Positions 8,577-17,206 of a DNA stretch of 64,000 nucleotides are shown here, piece by piece. The translations under genes were made by a program, and so were the position numbers. This stretch comes from Pseudanabaena sp. Chao 1811 (GTDB lineage: Bacteria; Cyanobacteriota; Cyanobacteriia; Pseudanabaenales; Pseudanabaenaceae). Location of the stretch: positions 1,054,001 to 1,118,000 of the forward strand of contig NZ_CP101416.1 in assembly GCF_027942295.1 (NCBI RefSeq). The letters are read 5' to 3'. The notes beneath the pieces are model-generated. The model did no database searches. It was not told the DNA's origin and saw only the letters and a program-made list of their open reading frames with translations. Within the stretch, counting starts at the first letter, position 1, and each line of letters begins with the position of its first letter.

Positions 8577-8891
8577 TTATTTGTCAGGATCGAGGCGGGG
8601 TCGGATTTGTTCAGCTTCAGGACAATCATCGGACACCAATAAATCGCTGGATGACATCCCTGTTTTTGTGACCGACGATAGTCTTTGCGTTACCGCACCA
8701 ATACTCTCTAATCTGACCATTTCTTCCCAAGAGCAAACTTCATCTTCGTCTTCAGTCTCGTAACGAATTGTTACTACGTCTCCTTCAATATCTAGTATTC
8801 TGGCTCTTTCTAGCCAACGTCCCTGATCCCTCAGGTAAATCCAAACATCGCTCTTGGCTTCACAAAGTTGATATATTTTGCGATGTAGCAT
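8577..8891 (-). CDS. Small conserved cyanobacterial protein of unknown function
   Basis: 104 residues, acidic, no signal peptide or membrane segment. The first 70 residues (MLHRKIYQLCEAKSDVWIYL, then WLERARILDIEGDVVTIRYETEDEDEVCSWEEMVRLESIGAVTQ split by an arginine) look like a small beta-rich fold resembling a KOW/SH3-like barrel, and I recall similar proteins across cyanobacteria (possibly DUF6679). The last 30 residues look disordered. Upstream of its start lies a terminator that separates it from the vWA-OmpA gene, so it is transcribed alone. Downstream, 93 bp separate it from the NFACT gene on the same strand and a short operon with that gene is possible. No function can be given. Confidence 0.7.
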   Translation of the reverse strand: MLHRKIYQLCEAKSDVWIYLRDQGRWLERARILDIEGDVVTIRYETEDEDEVCSWEEMVRLESIGAVTQRLSSVTKTGMSSSDLLVSDDCPEAEQIRPRLDPDK

Positions 8892-9000
8892 TCGCTTATG
8901 TCCTCAGGGTTACATAATTTTTAAGGTTAGAGCATACCTCAAAAGGTAAAAAAACTAACCATTACTATTGTAAACGACTACACAAGCATTTAAGACATAA

Positions 9001-9040
9001 AACCCAAAAGAGGGTTGTGCTGTGCCTATCTTTTGGGCTT
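9001..9040 (-). terminator. Terminator after the vWA-OmpA gene
   Basis: On the minus strand the arm GCCCAAAAGA pairs with TCTTTTGGG and is followed by TTTTAT. It lies about 110 bp past the stop at 9148. The rest of 8892-9147 shows no gene. Confidence 0.6.
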
Positions 9041-9147
9041 ACAGCATTTTTAAAATAATGATGTAAGCATTTACAAAATCCTATAAACAATCACAGTAAG
9101 GGTTTGGCGTTTTAATTTTACTTCGGACAAAATTAAAACTGCTACAT

Positions 9148-11589
9148 TTAGCGTTGCTCTTTAAACTGGATAACCACTCGACGATTAAAGGCATTATCGA
9201 TCGCCGTATTATTTTTTCTTGAAGGTTGCAGCCACGATAAAGCCTCAAAAGTGATTTTGTAATTATTATCAAGCCCACGATCGCGTAATAATCTCACCAC
9301 TTCATTTGCCCTTGCTTGGGAAAGATCGAGATTATAGGCATAGTCACCCGTTTTATCGGTATGACCACTCACTTGAATAATGCCGCGTCGCCCCTGAATT
9401 TTTGACCAGAAATTATCGATTTTGGTTTCTTCAGGTGGCATCAGTTGCGCTTCATCGGAGGGGAAAAATATAGTTAACTCTAGGTCAGGATTGGTAATCG
9501 GCAAGAGCGAAGGACTAATATTTCGCTCACTATTACTGCGATCGCTATTACGAGTATTGCTGTTAGCCGAATTAGTATTATTTCCATTACTAGAACTATT
9601 AGTAGAAATAGAATTCTTGCTAGAATCATTTATCGATTTGCTAGCGGCATTGCTTTCAGCATTATTGCTAGGATTATCACTTGGTTGCTTCCCCAAATTA
9701 TTATTAAGATTGCTAGGACTATTATTTAATTCTTTTAGAGAATTATTAATGGAATTAGTACTGCTTAATTTTAGGAAATTGTTAAGAGAATTCTTTTCAG
9801 ATAACTCGCCTGCCATTTTTACAAAATTGCTGACTGGGCTACTTGCTGATTTATTACTACTATCTAACTTATCTAACTGTAACTCATTAGGAGAGGGAGC
9901 TACCGAACTAGTAACTTTTGTAGTCTGAACATCATTGAACGTCTTCGCTAATTGTTGATTGTTACTACTGACGCTAGTCTGCGACTTATTACTAGAAGTA
10001 GTGCTACTATCAGCAACTGACTTTTGCTGATCACTTTTACTGGCAAGAGTCTGGAACTTATTATTTGAGTTGTTAGAGCTATCATCGGTAGGATTAGAAC
10101 TATTCAGATTCGATTTAGAAACATTATTCTTAGCAACATTATTAGAGGGTTGAGAATTTACTCTATTCGTAGCTGAGGGATTAGTCTCAGCTTCTTTATT
10201 GACAGTCGATGTAGAGAGATTTTGAAGTTTGGTATCGTCCGATCGCTTGATTAAAATACCAAAGGCGATCACTGTTCCGATAAAGGCAGCACCAATGAAT
10301 ACTGCTGCCAACCATTTCCACCAAGGATGCGAAGTCGATGTCTGATCGTCTTCTGACTCTTCATCATTTCCATCTTCAAATAAAGCTGCATTCCGACTTT
10401 CACTTGCTTTAATCTCAAAGTCGAATAGTTGTTTCTTTACTAAAGGCGCGATCGCCACTGCACCTAAAACCACTGATTGACGAATTCGCTGATTGCCGAC
10501 CTCTAGCTCAAACCATTGCGAATCATCACGCATCACGAAGTCAACTTTAGCGGGTAAACCTTTGGTATAGGCTTTGACACAATTGCCCGCATCGTCATAA
10601 ATGGAGGCACTTTCGGCAATGATCTGATTTTCATTAACTACTTCTGCAAAAATCTGAGTGAGATTATGCATTTCACTCGCAATTTTGTAATCCCAGAGAT
10701 CGATGTCTAAGCCCGTATCAAAATCATCTAATTCTTGCAATTGATAGCGATCGACATCATTACCAATTCCAATCAAAATCAATTTCAAATAATTGCGCTT
10801 TCCAACGGCGATCTCTAAAGCTAATTCCTTCGTATAAAGTTTGACCTTTTCTAAATCATCAATCCTGCCATCGGTGAGAAAGATATACATCCCCCTCTGT
10901 GCTTCACGATATTGATCGACAAAATAAGCGATCGCGGGCAATAGCTTAGTGGTCTTGCCAAGTTTAAAACTAGCAGGTCCTGTAATTGCTAACTCCTGAC
11001 AACTATCCGCATCAAATTCACCCAAAACTTGGATTTCATCACCCTTGCCACAGCCCCAATAAATCAGCGAAGTCTTACCAGTCCCATCCAAACTTCCTGC
11101 TAAATAGGCTGTAAAATCCTGTACCAAGGGCTGCAAAATATTTTCTGTATAGTTAATCTCATAGCCACGTTCTTGGATTTCGGCAAAGGCTTCACGCTGA
11201 ATCTTCCGCGTCGGTTCTCCGTCCTCTATATAAGAACGTAAGCGCCCCTGTTTAATATAGTCAGTCAATAGTTCAGGATCAACCCGTGCCTCTACTTTGC
11301 GTCCATAGGCGCGTTTCATCGACGCACTCGCATCTAAAGCCAAGCCCGTCCGCCACCCTTCCGCAAATCTTCCCTGAGGCTCCATCGCGATCGTCAATGC
11401 TACCTGACATTCCAACAATTCTGAATTAGATGCCGATTCTTCTCTCAAAACATTCACTTCGCCGAATTCTGCTGCCACTAGATGTGCAGGCATTTGAAAA
11501 CTCTTTGCTCTATGACTGAGTTGAGTGATTACTTCGCCATTAACTTCACGTTCTAATTCATTAGTCGTAGAATTATTTTCCTGTAGCAT
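9148..11589 (-). CDS. vWA-domain protein with membrane anchor, Asn/Ser-rich linker and OmpA C-terminal domain
   Basis: 813 residues. A cytoplasmic von Willebrand A domain (about 60-330) has the metal site ALDASASM (86-90) and FLTDGRIDDL (239-241), and a small beta domain follows to about residue 390. One membrane helix spans 423-448 (WWKWLAAVFIGAAFIGTVIA). A low-complexity linker of about 240 residues is very rich in Asn, Ser and Lys. The C-terminal 110 residues form an OmpA/MotB domain with SGHTDKTGDYAYNLDLSQAR, the peptidoglycan-binding signature. The topology suggests a cytoplasmic vWA tied through the membrane to the cell wall. The vWA half is homologous to the next gene upstream. It may belong to the TerF-like vWA group. 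The function is unknown; a structural or envelope-stress role is an inference from the domains. Confidence 0.82.
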   Translation of the reverse strand: MLQENNSTTNELEREVNGEVITQLSHRAKSFQMPAHLVAAEFGEVNVLREESASNSELLECQVALTIAMEPQGRFAEGWRTGLALDASASMKRAYGRKVEARVDPELLTDYIKQGRLRSYIEDGEPTRKIQREAFAEIQERGYEINYTENILQPLVQDFTAYLAGSLDGTGKTSLIYWGCGKGDEIQVLGEFDADSCQELAITGPASFKLGKTTKLLPAIAYFVDQYREAQRGMYIFLTDGRIDDLEKVKLYTKELALEIAVGKRNYLKLILIGIGNDVDRYQLQELDDFDTGLDIDLWDYKIASEMHNLTQIFAEVVNENQIIAESASIYDDAGNCVKAYTKGLPAKVDFVMRDDSQWFELEVGNQRIRQSVVLGAVAIAPLVKKQLFDFEIKASESRNAALFEDGNDEESEDDQTSTSHPWWKWLAAVFIGAAFIGTVIAFGILIKRSDDTKLQNLSTSTVNKEAETNPSATNRVNSQPSNNVAKNNVSKSNLNSSNPTDDSSNNSNNKFQTLASKSDQQKSVADSSTTSSNKSQTSVSSNNQQLAKTFNDVQTTKVTSSVAPSPNELQLDKLDSSNKSASSPVSNFVKMAGELSEKNSLNNFLKLSSTNSINNSLKELNNSPSNLNNNLGKQPSDNPSNNAESNAASKSINDSSKNSISTNSSSNGNNTNSANSNTRNSDRSNSERNISPSLLPITNPDLELTIFFPSDEAQLMPPEETKIDNFWSKIQGRRGIIQVSGHTDKTGDYAYNLDLSQARANEVVRLLRDRGLDNNYKITFEALSWLQPSRKNNTAIDNAFNRRVVIQFKEQR

Positions 11590-11658
11590 GGCAATCTATT
11601 TCTCTTGCTTCTTTAGATGACTAATTTATAATGCTTGATGCTATATCCAAGTTGGGAG

Positions 11659-11689
11659 ATATAAAACCTTGCAATGCAAGGTTTTATAT
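11659..11689. terminator. Hairpin between the two vWA genes
   Basis: ATATAAAACCTTGC, loop AAT and its exact complement form a 14-bp stem, 16 bp past the stop of the upstream vWA gene (minus strand). A U-run is short, so it may attenuate rather than stop transcription. Confidence 0.55.
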
Positions 11690-11704
11690 TCTCGTTCTAC
11701 TTAT

Positions 11705-12712
11705 TTATCCGAAATCTACAACATCGTGCCATTGTTCAGTTTGAGGAATGAGAGGAGATCCTAGATCTTTCGGTAAAGCTTCAGTAATATCTTGGGTGAC
11801 ATTACCTCCAGAAAACTCTAGAGTAAAGGAAGTGGAACCCGCAGGTAACTTGAAACGCATTAGAGCAGGAACACCGAGGCTATACTCTTCACAAACTGTA
11901 CCTGCTTGATTGAGAATCCGACCATAGTGAGTGACAATCGTTTCCGCGGACACAAATTCTTTAAAAATCTGTTCCAAAATCTGAATATCATCGGCAACTT
12001 GATAATCCCACAGATCAATGTCACGACCTGCGGCATCTTTGATAAAGCTTCCTTCAAACATATTATCGAGATCTTCTAATTGCTTCTCATCAATCTCTTT
12101 GCCTACACCAATCAGTAATAGCTTAATAAATGGCTTTGTTTGATCCGCAATTTCGAGAGCATATTTAAAGCAGTACTCTTTGACCTCTTCAAGATCTTCA
12201 ATAATGCCATCGGTGATAATCAGGCAGATTGCCGCAGGTTGCTTGACCCCGATCGCAGGAGCATCTTTATATTTGTTAATAAAATATCGTAAAGGTGGTA
12301 ATAGTTTTGTACCTGTACCCCAAGGGATTTTCGGCCCCTTGATAGGAAACTGTTCAATCTCTTCGCCCCCAAAGCTGCCTAAATCTTCGATAAGTTCACC
12401 AGCAGCACCACAAGCCCAGTTAATCAGGTCAACCCTACCCGTTGCGGCAAAATTAGCAAGGTACTTGACCATCACCCTTGTCACTGGCTCAACGACATTT
12501 TGCGTAATGGCAGCACTGGCAAAAAAGCTGCTGACAACACCACTGATGCCATACATTTTTTTCATGGATGCAGAACCATCCAGAGCTAAGCCAACTCTTG
12601 CACCTTCAATGTCTGGAACCATCAGAATAGTTGCAACAATGTCAATTTCTCCATTGTTTTGTGGGTAGACATTGACTTCACCAAAGGGCTGAACGACACT
12701 TTTTAACTGCAT
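11705..12712 (-). CDS. Soluble vWA-domain protein, paralogue of the vWA-OmpA protein
   Basis: 335 residues with no signal peptide or membrane helix. The vWA domain (about 20-260) has the metal-site motifs LALDGSASM and LIITDGIIEDL, and a beta-rich region follows (270-320: CEEYSLGVPALMRFKLPAG). The segments DIDLWDYQVADDI and GVGKEIDEKQLEDLD match the neighbouring vWA-OmpA protein closely, so one arose from the other. MIDAS-type metal binding and protein-protein interaction are expected from the family; TerF-like proteins are the nearest group I can name. It lies between dnaK and the vWA-OmpA gene on one strand, but hairpins separate all three, so a single long transcript is uncertain. Confidence 0.8.
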   Translation of the reverse strand: MQLKSVVQPFGEVNVYPQNNGEIDIVATILMVPDIEGARVGLALDGSASMKKMYGISGVVSSFFASAAITQNVVEPVTRVMVKYLANFAATGRVDLINWACGAAGELIEDLGSFGGEEIEQFPIKGPKIPWGTGTKLLPPLRYFINKYKDAPAIGVKQPAAICLIITDGIIEDLEEVKEYCFKYALEIADQTKPFIKLLLIGVGKEIDEKQLEDLDNMFEGSFIKDAAGRDIDLWDYQVADDIQILEQIFKEFVSAETIVTHYGRILNQAGTVCEEYSLGVPALMRFKLPAGSTSFTLEFSGGNVTQDITEALPKDLGSPLIPQTEQWHDVVDFG

Positions 12713-12798
12713 ACTCGGACTCTCTGAGATTTCACAACCAAATAGTAGCTTATATGGCTTTAACTAGTATTGGATGCAAGCAAATTTATCACCAAAAT

Positions 12799-12827
12799 AA
12801 AAAGGCGGCGCAATGCGCCGCCTTTTT
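12799..12827 (-). terminator. Terminator after dnaK
   Basis: AAAAAGGCGGCGC, loop AAT and GCGCCGCCTTTTT form a perfect stem about 40 bp past the dnaK stop. Confidence 0.85.
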
Positions 12828-12866
12828 ATAAAAAACAGGATCAGAAATTACCTGTTTGAATAGTGA

Positions 12867-14768
12867 CTACTTAGATTCAGTAAAGTCAGCATCGATTACA
12901 TTGTCATCGCCACTTGCCGCATCACGGGTTCCATCTTCAGGAGCCGCACCAGTTGGAGCTTCCGCGCCACCTTGTTGATAGACAGAGGAGCTAAGAGCAT
13001 AGAGCGCTTGCTTCAACTCTTCAGCTTGAGCAGTGATTGCCTCGTGGTCATCCTTAGCAATGGATTCACGGAGAGTCTTGACCAAACCTTCGATCTTAGT
13101 CTTGTCAGCTTCAGGAACCTTGTCGCCGAGATCCTTGATTTGCTTCTCAGCTTGGTAGGCAAGGGAGTCAGCTTGGTTCTTCGCTTCAATGCGATCGCGC
13201 TTCTCTTTATCAGCAGCAGAGTTACGTTCTGCTTCGTTAACCATGCGTTCCACTTCATCCTTAGGCAAGGTGGAAGCACCAGAGATGGAGATGGTTTGGA
13301 CTTTTCCAGTTCCCTTGTCCTTCGCAGTTACAGAGAGCAAACCGTTAGCATCGATGTCGAAGGTAACTTCGATTTGAGGTACGCCACGAGGAGCAGGAGG
13401 AATACCATCAAGACGGAAGGTTCCGAGACTCTTGTTGTCGTTAGCCATTTCACGCTCACCTTGGAGAACGTGAATTTCCACATTGCTTTGTCCATCAACC
13501 GCAGTGGAGAAGACTTCAGACTTCTTAGTAGGAACAGTGGTGTTTCTAGGAATAATCTTGGTCATTACGCCGCCCAAGGTTTCAACACCGAGGGAGAGAG
13601 GAGTAACGTCGAGCAAGAGAATGTCCTTAACTTCACCAGCAAGTACACCTGCTTGAACTGCTGCACCGATCGCCACAACTTCATCGGGGTTAACGCTTTG
13701 GTTGGGGTCTTTGCCAAGAATCTTCTTAACAACTTCTTGAACCGCAGGAATACGGGTTGAACCACCAACGAGAACCACTTCATCGATCTTCGACTTGTCG
13801 ATCTTGGCATCACGGATCGCTTGTTCAACGGGAATGCGGCAGCGATCGATTAGATCAGAGCAAAGCTCTTCAAACTTAGCACGGGTCAAGGTGGTATCTA
13901 AGTGCTTAGGACCATCTTGAGTTGCGGTGATGAAAGGCAAGTTGATTTCAGTTTGAGTAACGCTAGATAGCTCAATCTTTGCCTTTTCCGCAGCTTCGGT
14001 CAAACGTTGTAAAGCTTGCTTGTCCTTGCGGAGGTCGATGCCTTCGGCAGACTGGAACTGATTGGCGAGGAAGTCTACGATCTTCTTATCGAAGTCGTCA
14101 CCACCGAGGTGAGTGTCGCCACTGGTAGACATTACTTCAAATACACCGTCGCCCACTTCGAGGATCGATACGTCGAAAGTACCGCCACCAAGGTCAAATA
14201 CGAGGATGGTTTCGTTAGTTTTGCTATCTAGACCGTAAGCCAATGCTGCGGCGGTTGGCTCGTTAATAATACGGAGAACTTCAACACCTGCGATCTTGCC
14301 AGCATCCTTAGTGGCTTGACGCTGAGAGTCGTTGAAATATGCAGGAACGGTGATAACTGCTTGGGTGACGGTTTCGCCTAAATATTTGCTAGCATCGTCA
14401 ACTAGTTTGCGGAGTACTTGAGCAGAAATTTCTTCTGGTGCAAATTGTTTGCTAGCAGCAGGTGCGTCAATTTTGACGTTTTCGCCCACCTTCATTACTT
14501 TGTAAGCGACTTGCTTGGATTCGCCGCTAACTTCGTCATAACGTCTGCCGATAAAGCGCTTTACTGAATAAAATGTGTTTTCAGTGTTCATGACGGCTTG
14601 ACGCTTAGCAATTTGTCCAACCAAGCGATCGCCATTCTTTGCGTAAGCAACTACCGATGGTGTGGTACGGAAGCCTTCGGCGTTTGCAATCACCGTTGGC
14701 TTGCCCCCTTCCATGACGGCGACGACTGAGTTTGTCGTACCTAAGTCGATTCCAACTACTTTAGCCAT
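12867..14768 (-). CDS. dnaK: Chaperone DnaK (Hsp70), DnaK2 type
   Basis: 633-residue Hsp70. It has the nucleotide-binding domain (1-385) with GIDLGTTNS at the start, [16 protein letters not shown] and the [10 protein letters not shown] phosphate loop; the conserved linker [13 protein letters not shown]; the beta substrate-binding domain; an alpha lid; and the tail [12 protein letters not shown], typical of the main cyanobacterial DnaK2. All ATPase motifs are intact. It folds nascent and heat-damaged proteins with DnaJ and GrpE. A J-domain gene lies upstream on the same strand, but a strong terminator separates them, so dnaK has its own promoter in 14769-14890. I see no CIRCE operator there. 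grpE is not in the window. Confidence 0.96.
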   Translation of the reverse strand: MAKVVGIDLGTTNSVVAVMEGGKPTVIANAEGFRTTPSVVAYAKNGDRLVGQIAKRQAVMNTENTFYSVKRFIGRRYDEVSGESKQVAYKVMKVGENVKIDAPAASKQFAPEEISAQVLRKLVDDASKYLGETVTQAVITVPAYFNDSQRQATKDAGKIAGVEVLRIINEPTAAALAYGLDSKTNETILVFDLGGGTFDVSILEVGDGVFEVMSTSGDTHLGGDDFDKKIVDFLANQFQSAEGIDLRKDKQALQRLTEAAEKAKIELSSVTQTEINLPFITATQDGPKHLDTTLTRAKFEELCSDLIDRCRIPVEQAIRDAKIDKSKIDEVVLVGGSTRIPAVQEVVKKILGKDPNQSVNPDEVVAIGAAVQAGVLAGEVKDILLLDVTPLSLGVETLGGVMTKIIPRNTTVPTKKSEVFSTAVDGQSNVEIHVLQGEREMANDNKSLGTFRLDGIPPAPRGVPQIEVTFDIDANGLLSVTAKDKGTGKVQTISISGASTLPKDEVERMVNEAERNSAADKEKRDRIEAKNQADSLAYQAEKQIKDLGDKVPEADKTKIEGLVKTLRESIAKDDHEAITAQAEELKQALYALSSSVYQQGGAEAPTGAAPEDGTRDAASGDDNVIDADFTESK

Positions 14769-14890
14769 AAGGCTTCCAACTCCTAAACTTTAACTTTTGT
14801 GTTAATCCTTTAATCTCATACCAGATTAACTACTTTTCCCGATTAGCACATCAGGGGGACTCTACCTAATTCTGTAGGGTTTACCGTACT

Positions 14891-14931
14891 CTAACTAAAA
14901 AGACCACGCTTTGCGTGGTCTTTTTAGTTAG
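14891..14931 (-). terminator. Terminator overlapping the stop codon of the J-domain gene
   Basis: CTAACTAAAAAGACCACGC, loop TTT and the exact complement make a 19-bp stem. The stop codon TAA (14928-14930) lies inside the stem. Confidence 0.85.
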
Positions 14932-15644
14932 TTAGTTTGCAAATTTTGCATTGCCCTTTGGGCGTAGTAGCGCATCTCTTCAGCCCTGCGCCATAGCTCC
15001 TGACCTGTATGCAAATGGTGATCGTCAAAATTTAAGGTGAAATAATTTAACTCTTCAATGCCATCACTAATGGCATTAAGGCAGTGATAAAGATAGCTAG
15101 CGATGCCTGCGGCGGAGGCAGGATTGGGAACTGCCCTAAAGAAAATCTGTGCCTTAGCATAGGAACCACGACATTCATCGATGTAGTCCTCAAAGTCTTC
15201 CATCAGTCCATCATCATAGGGATCATCGGCAAGCGCATCAATCTGTTCATCAAGACTATCGAGAATCCCTTCTAGAAGATCAAGAATTGGTTCATAGACC
15301 TGTTTACACCAGCGATCAATTTTTTGATCTTCGTTGAGATGGGTTTCGCGCTTGGTAGGCGATCGCTTAACTCCTTGAGAACTACTACTCGGACTATGCT
15401 TAATCCCTAAACTACGATCGTAATGAGCACGGGCTTGAGGGTTGCTGAGGACTTCGTAGGCGAGATTGATCGAGGCAATATCATCATGATTGTCCAGATG
15501 GTGATTGCAATCGGGGTGAAATTCTTTGACTAGTCCACGATAAGCACTCTTGACCTCAGCAGGATTCGCGTTATAGCTAATTCGCAGAGTTTTGTAGTGA
15601 TTTACCTGTTGGGTATTTGTGGTGCGATCGCTTGTCCTAGCCAT
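14928..15644 (-). CDS. DnaJ-like J-domain protein
   Basis: 238 residues. The J domain covers about 15-80 with YKTLRISYNANPAEVKSAYR, the essential HPD in KEFHPDCNHH, and YEVLSNPQARAHYDRSLG. There is no Gly/Phe region or zinc-finger domain, so it is a type III J protein. The remaining 150 residues are helical and acidic (IDALADDPYDDGLMEDFEDY) and contain conserved-looking Cys and Trp, with no family that I can name. J proteins stimulate the ATPase of an Hsp70 partner, and the adjacent DnaK is the natural candidate. Its 5' side faces tRNA-Thr across a 348-bp divergent spacer holding two long hairpins. Confidence 0.85.
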   Translation of the reverse strand: MARTSDRTTNTQQVNHYKTLRISYNANPAEVKSAYRGLVKEFHPDCNHHLDNHDDIASINLAYEVLSNPQARAHYDRSLGIKHSPSSSSQGVKRSPTKRETHLNEDQKIDRWCKQVYEPILDLLEGILDSLDEQIDALADDPYDDGLMEDFEDYIDECRGSYAKAQIFFRAVPNPASAAGIASYLYHCLNAISDGIEELNYFTLNFDDHHLHTGQELWRRAEEMRYYAQRAMQNLQTN

Positions 15645-15724
15645 ATCCGTATGATCAAATCTATATTTAAGCTAACTATTTATGTTTTCATGCCAAATTT
15701 TTAGAATTTCGATTTTACCAGTCT

Positions 15725-15781
15725 AGCGAAGTACAGGTTTGTTTCCCCGCCGAAGGCGGGGAAACAAACCTGTACTTCGCT
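15725..15781. repeat. Perfect 27-bp hairpin in a divergent spacer
   Basis: The arm from 15725 to 15751 (starting AGCGAAGTACAGG, ending CCCCGCC), loop GAA and an exact complementary arm to 15781. It lies 80 bp upstream of the J-domain start, with no gene ending here. Confidence 0.8.
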
Positions 15782-15893
15782 TTTCTAAGTAACCAAAAAC
15801 TTGTCTATTAAGCATTTTGTAGGGATATTTCATTAGCGTCAACCACTTGACAAGCAAAAACAAGGCTAATTTTAGTCTAGGCTATCACTTCCA

Positions 15894-15934
15894 AATAATT
15901 GAGCCGCCTGCTACGCAGGCGGCTCAATTATTTG
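15894..15934. repeat. Perfect 19-bp hairpin upstream of tRNA-Thr
   Basis: AAATAATTGAGCCGCCTGC, loop TAC and the exact complement. It lies 58 bp upstream of the tRNA in a divergent spacer. The rest of 15645-15992 holds no gene that I can see. Confidence 0.8.
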
Positions 15935-15992
15935 ATTTCTAAATATTGCTAAAGCGATCGCACTTCTGTTATTATGCTTTAGCGCTAAATTT

Positions 15993-16065
15993 GCTGGTGT
16001 AGCTCAGTTGGTAGAGCAACTGATTTGTAATCAGTAGGTCACGAGTTCGAGTCTCGTCCCCAGCT
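15993..16065 (+). tRNA. trnT-TGT: tRNA-Thr (anticodon TGT)
   Basis: A 73-base cloverleaf: D arm GCTC/GAGC, anticodon stem ACTGA/TCAGT with loop TTTGTAA (anticodon TGT), T arm ACGAG TTCGAGT CTCGT and discriminator T. CCA is not encoded. The acceptor stem GCTGGTG/CCCCAGC has one mismatch, U6 against C67. Confidence 0.93.
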
Positions 16066-16075
16066 TAGGTTTCAT

Positions 16076-16104
16076 AAAAAAGCACTGCATCGCAGTGCTT
16101 TTTT
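16076..16104. terminator. Bidirectional terminator between tRNA-Thr and the chitinase-like gene
   Basis: GCACTGC, loop ATC and GCAGTGC are flanked by AAAAAA and TTTTTT. It is placed between the convergent tRNA and GH19 genes. Confidence 0.85.
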
Positions 16105-16114
16105 ATGTGTCAAT

Positions 16115-16855
16115 TTAGGCAAAAATGCCACAAGCTTTTTGGTAGTAATGTTGACGATCTTCTAAACCGTTATAGCCACCATTCACTCTCAACGTTACCT
16201 GCTCTACAGTTGCGCCACTATCACATAGCGCATTCATCTGATTGTTGTCCCACCAAAAACCTGCACTCGTAAATGGATATTTAGCAGCAACATAATTAAC
16301 CCCATCCATAACTTTGGGATCAGCGATCGCATTGCTAAAAGCCTGATAATTAGCGCGTCCCGTTAGCTGAATTACACCAGCCCCTTTATACTTTGGTCCA
16401 TCGCCAGCATTGACATTGCCCAAATCATCACGACCTTCATAATCAGAACCATCGGCAAGTTCTTCTGTATATTGCAACCCTCCCGACTCATGGGCAATTT
16501 GACTAAGGAAATGCCGCAGTCTTGGAGCTGTAGTAATCTTGTAGCGAACTAAACAGGAATTCAGGTCTTGCAATTGGGGATCAGTGATTGTATTCCCAAA
16601 AAGAGCTTCCGCTTGCTGCTTACTGACAATTTGAGCAGGAGTTAATCCATCCCAATGGGGAGGATATACATAATAAACTCCACTATTAGCCGCCAATGTC
16701 ACTTTTAGATGTCCATTATCCGCAGACTCAAATTTATCAAATCCATAGGTTTTACCTACGGGAACATCAATAGTTTCGTTAGGTTTTGTGAGTTCTGAGG
16801 AATTTACTGGACGTATTTTTAATTTGGTTGCAACCTTAGCCTTCATGGTTCCCAT
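16115..16855 (-). CDS. GH19 chitinase/lysozyme-like hydrolase
   Basis: 246 residues. The first 65 look like a small beta (SH3-like) domain. The rest is a glycoside hydrolase family 19 catalytic domain: [13 protein letters not shown] carries the catalytic Glu, and [18 protein letters not shown] is the family's second signature, followed by [15 protein letters not shown] and a terminal [11 protein letters not shown]. Such bacterial enzymes cleave chitin or peptidoglycan; cyanobacteria lack chitin, so wall turnover or attack on other cells is more likely. No signal peptide is seen, which argues for lysis-dependent release or a non-classical route. ATG at 16853-16855 was kept because GAGG lies about 10 bases upstream; the next in-frame ATG is three codons in. 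Confidence 0.8.
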   Translation of the reverse strand: MGTMKAKVATKLKIRPVNSSELTKPNETIDVPVGKTYGFDKFESADNGHLKVTLAANSGVYYVYPPHWDGLTPAQIVSKQQAEALFGNTITDPQLQDLNSCLVRYKITTAPRLRHFLSQIAHESGGLQYTEELADGSDYEGRDDLGNVNAGDGPKYKGAGVIQLTGRANYQAFSNAIADPKVMDGVNYVAAKYPFTSAGFWWDNNQMNALCDSGATVEQVTLRVNGGYNGLEDRQHYYQKACGIFA

Positions 16856-16960
16856 TGCATTTTCGCCTCAATGACTAGATGCAATAATTATCAACTTTTA
16901 GCCATATTTTTGTAAATCAAGCCGCCTTATTCGTGATTTTTGGAAATATTTTGCAACTTT

Positions 16961-17031
16961 GACAAAACCAAAAAACAGAAGAGAGTTGCGGCGCTTCGCG
17001 CCGCAACTCTCTTCTGTTTTTTGGTTTTGTC
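16961..17031. repeat. Perfect 34-bp hairpin, GAGAGTTGCGGCGC family copy G1
   Basis: Two exactly complementary 34-base arms around the loop TTC, with inner core GAGAGTTGCGGCGC. It sits between divergent genes (GH19 and purK), where no transcript should end. Copies with the same core are at 18388 and 39644. Confidence 0.85.
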
Positions 17032-17050
17032 CTAACATAACTGGCTACTG

Positions 17051-17147
17051 ATATATAGCAGTCCTAAATCATTTGTAGATTTTTAGGTTTGTGGAAGCGC
17101 ACCCCAAAGGGGTGCGCTTCCACAAACCTTTTAGGATTGCTATATAT
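17051..17147. mobile_element. MITE-like element, copy M1 (97 bp)
   Basis: 18-bp terminal inverted repeats (ATATATAGCAGTCCTAAA with one mismatch) enclose a 21-bp perfect stem with loop AAA (17085-17129). A 16-base unpaired arm TCATTTGTAGATTTTT lies on one side. A second copy with the same arm is at 51485-51579, in the same orientation. No coding capacity. TA-rich ends suggest an IS630/Tc1-type parent, not seen here. Confidence 0.75.
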
Positions 17148-17206
17148 GAATGCCTTATAATAAGAGGCTATTTGGCAATTTTATAGATTGATTCAGGAAT
17201 TTTGTA

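Noticed and set aside
9422-9928. 168-codon plus-strand ORF, very Leu/Ser-rich
   Set aside because: It is the antisense of the Asn/Ser-rich linker of the vWA-OmpA gene; low-complexity antisense frames stay open by chance.
12972-13760. 262-codon plus-strand ORF
   Set aside because: Antisense of dnaK. Long antisense frames opposite dnaK are a known codon-bias artefact, and no domain is seen.
14769-14890. Possible CIRCE operator upstream of dnaK (TTAGCACATC)
   Set aside because: Only one half resembles the CIRCE half-site TTAGCACTC; the opposite half does not match and the spacing is wrong.
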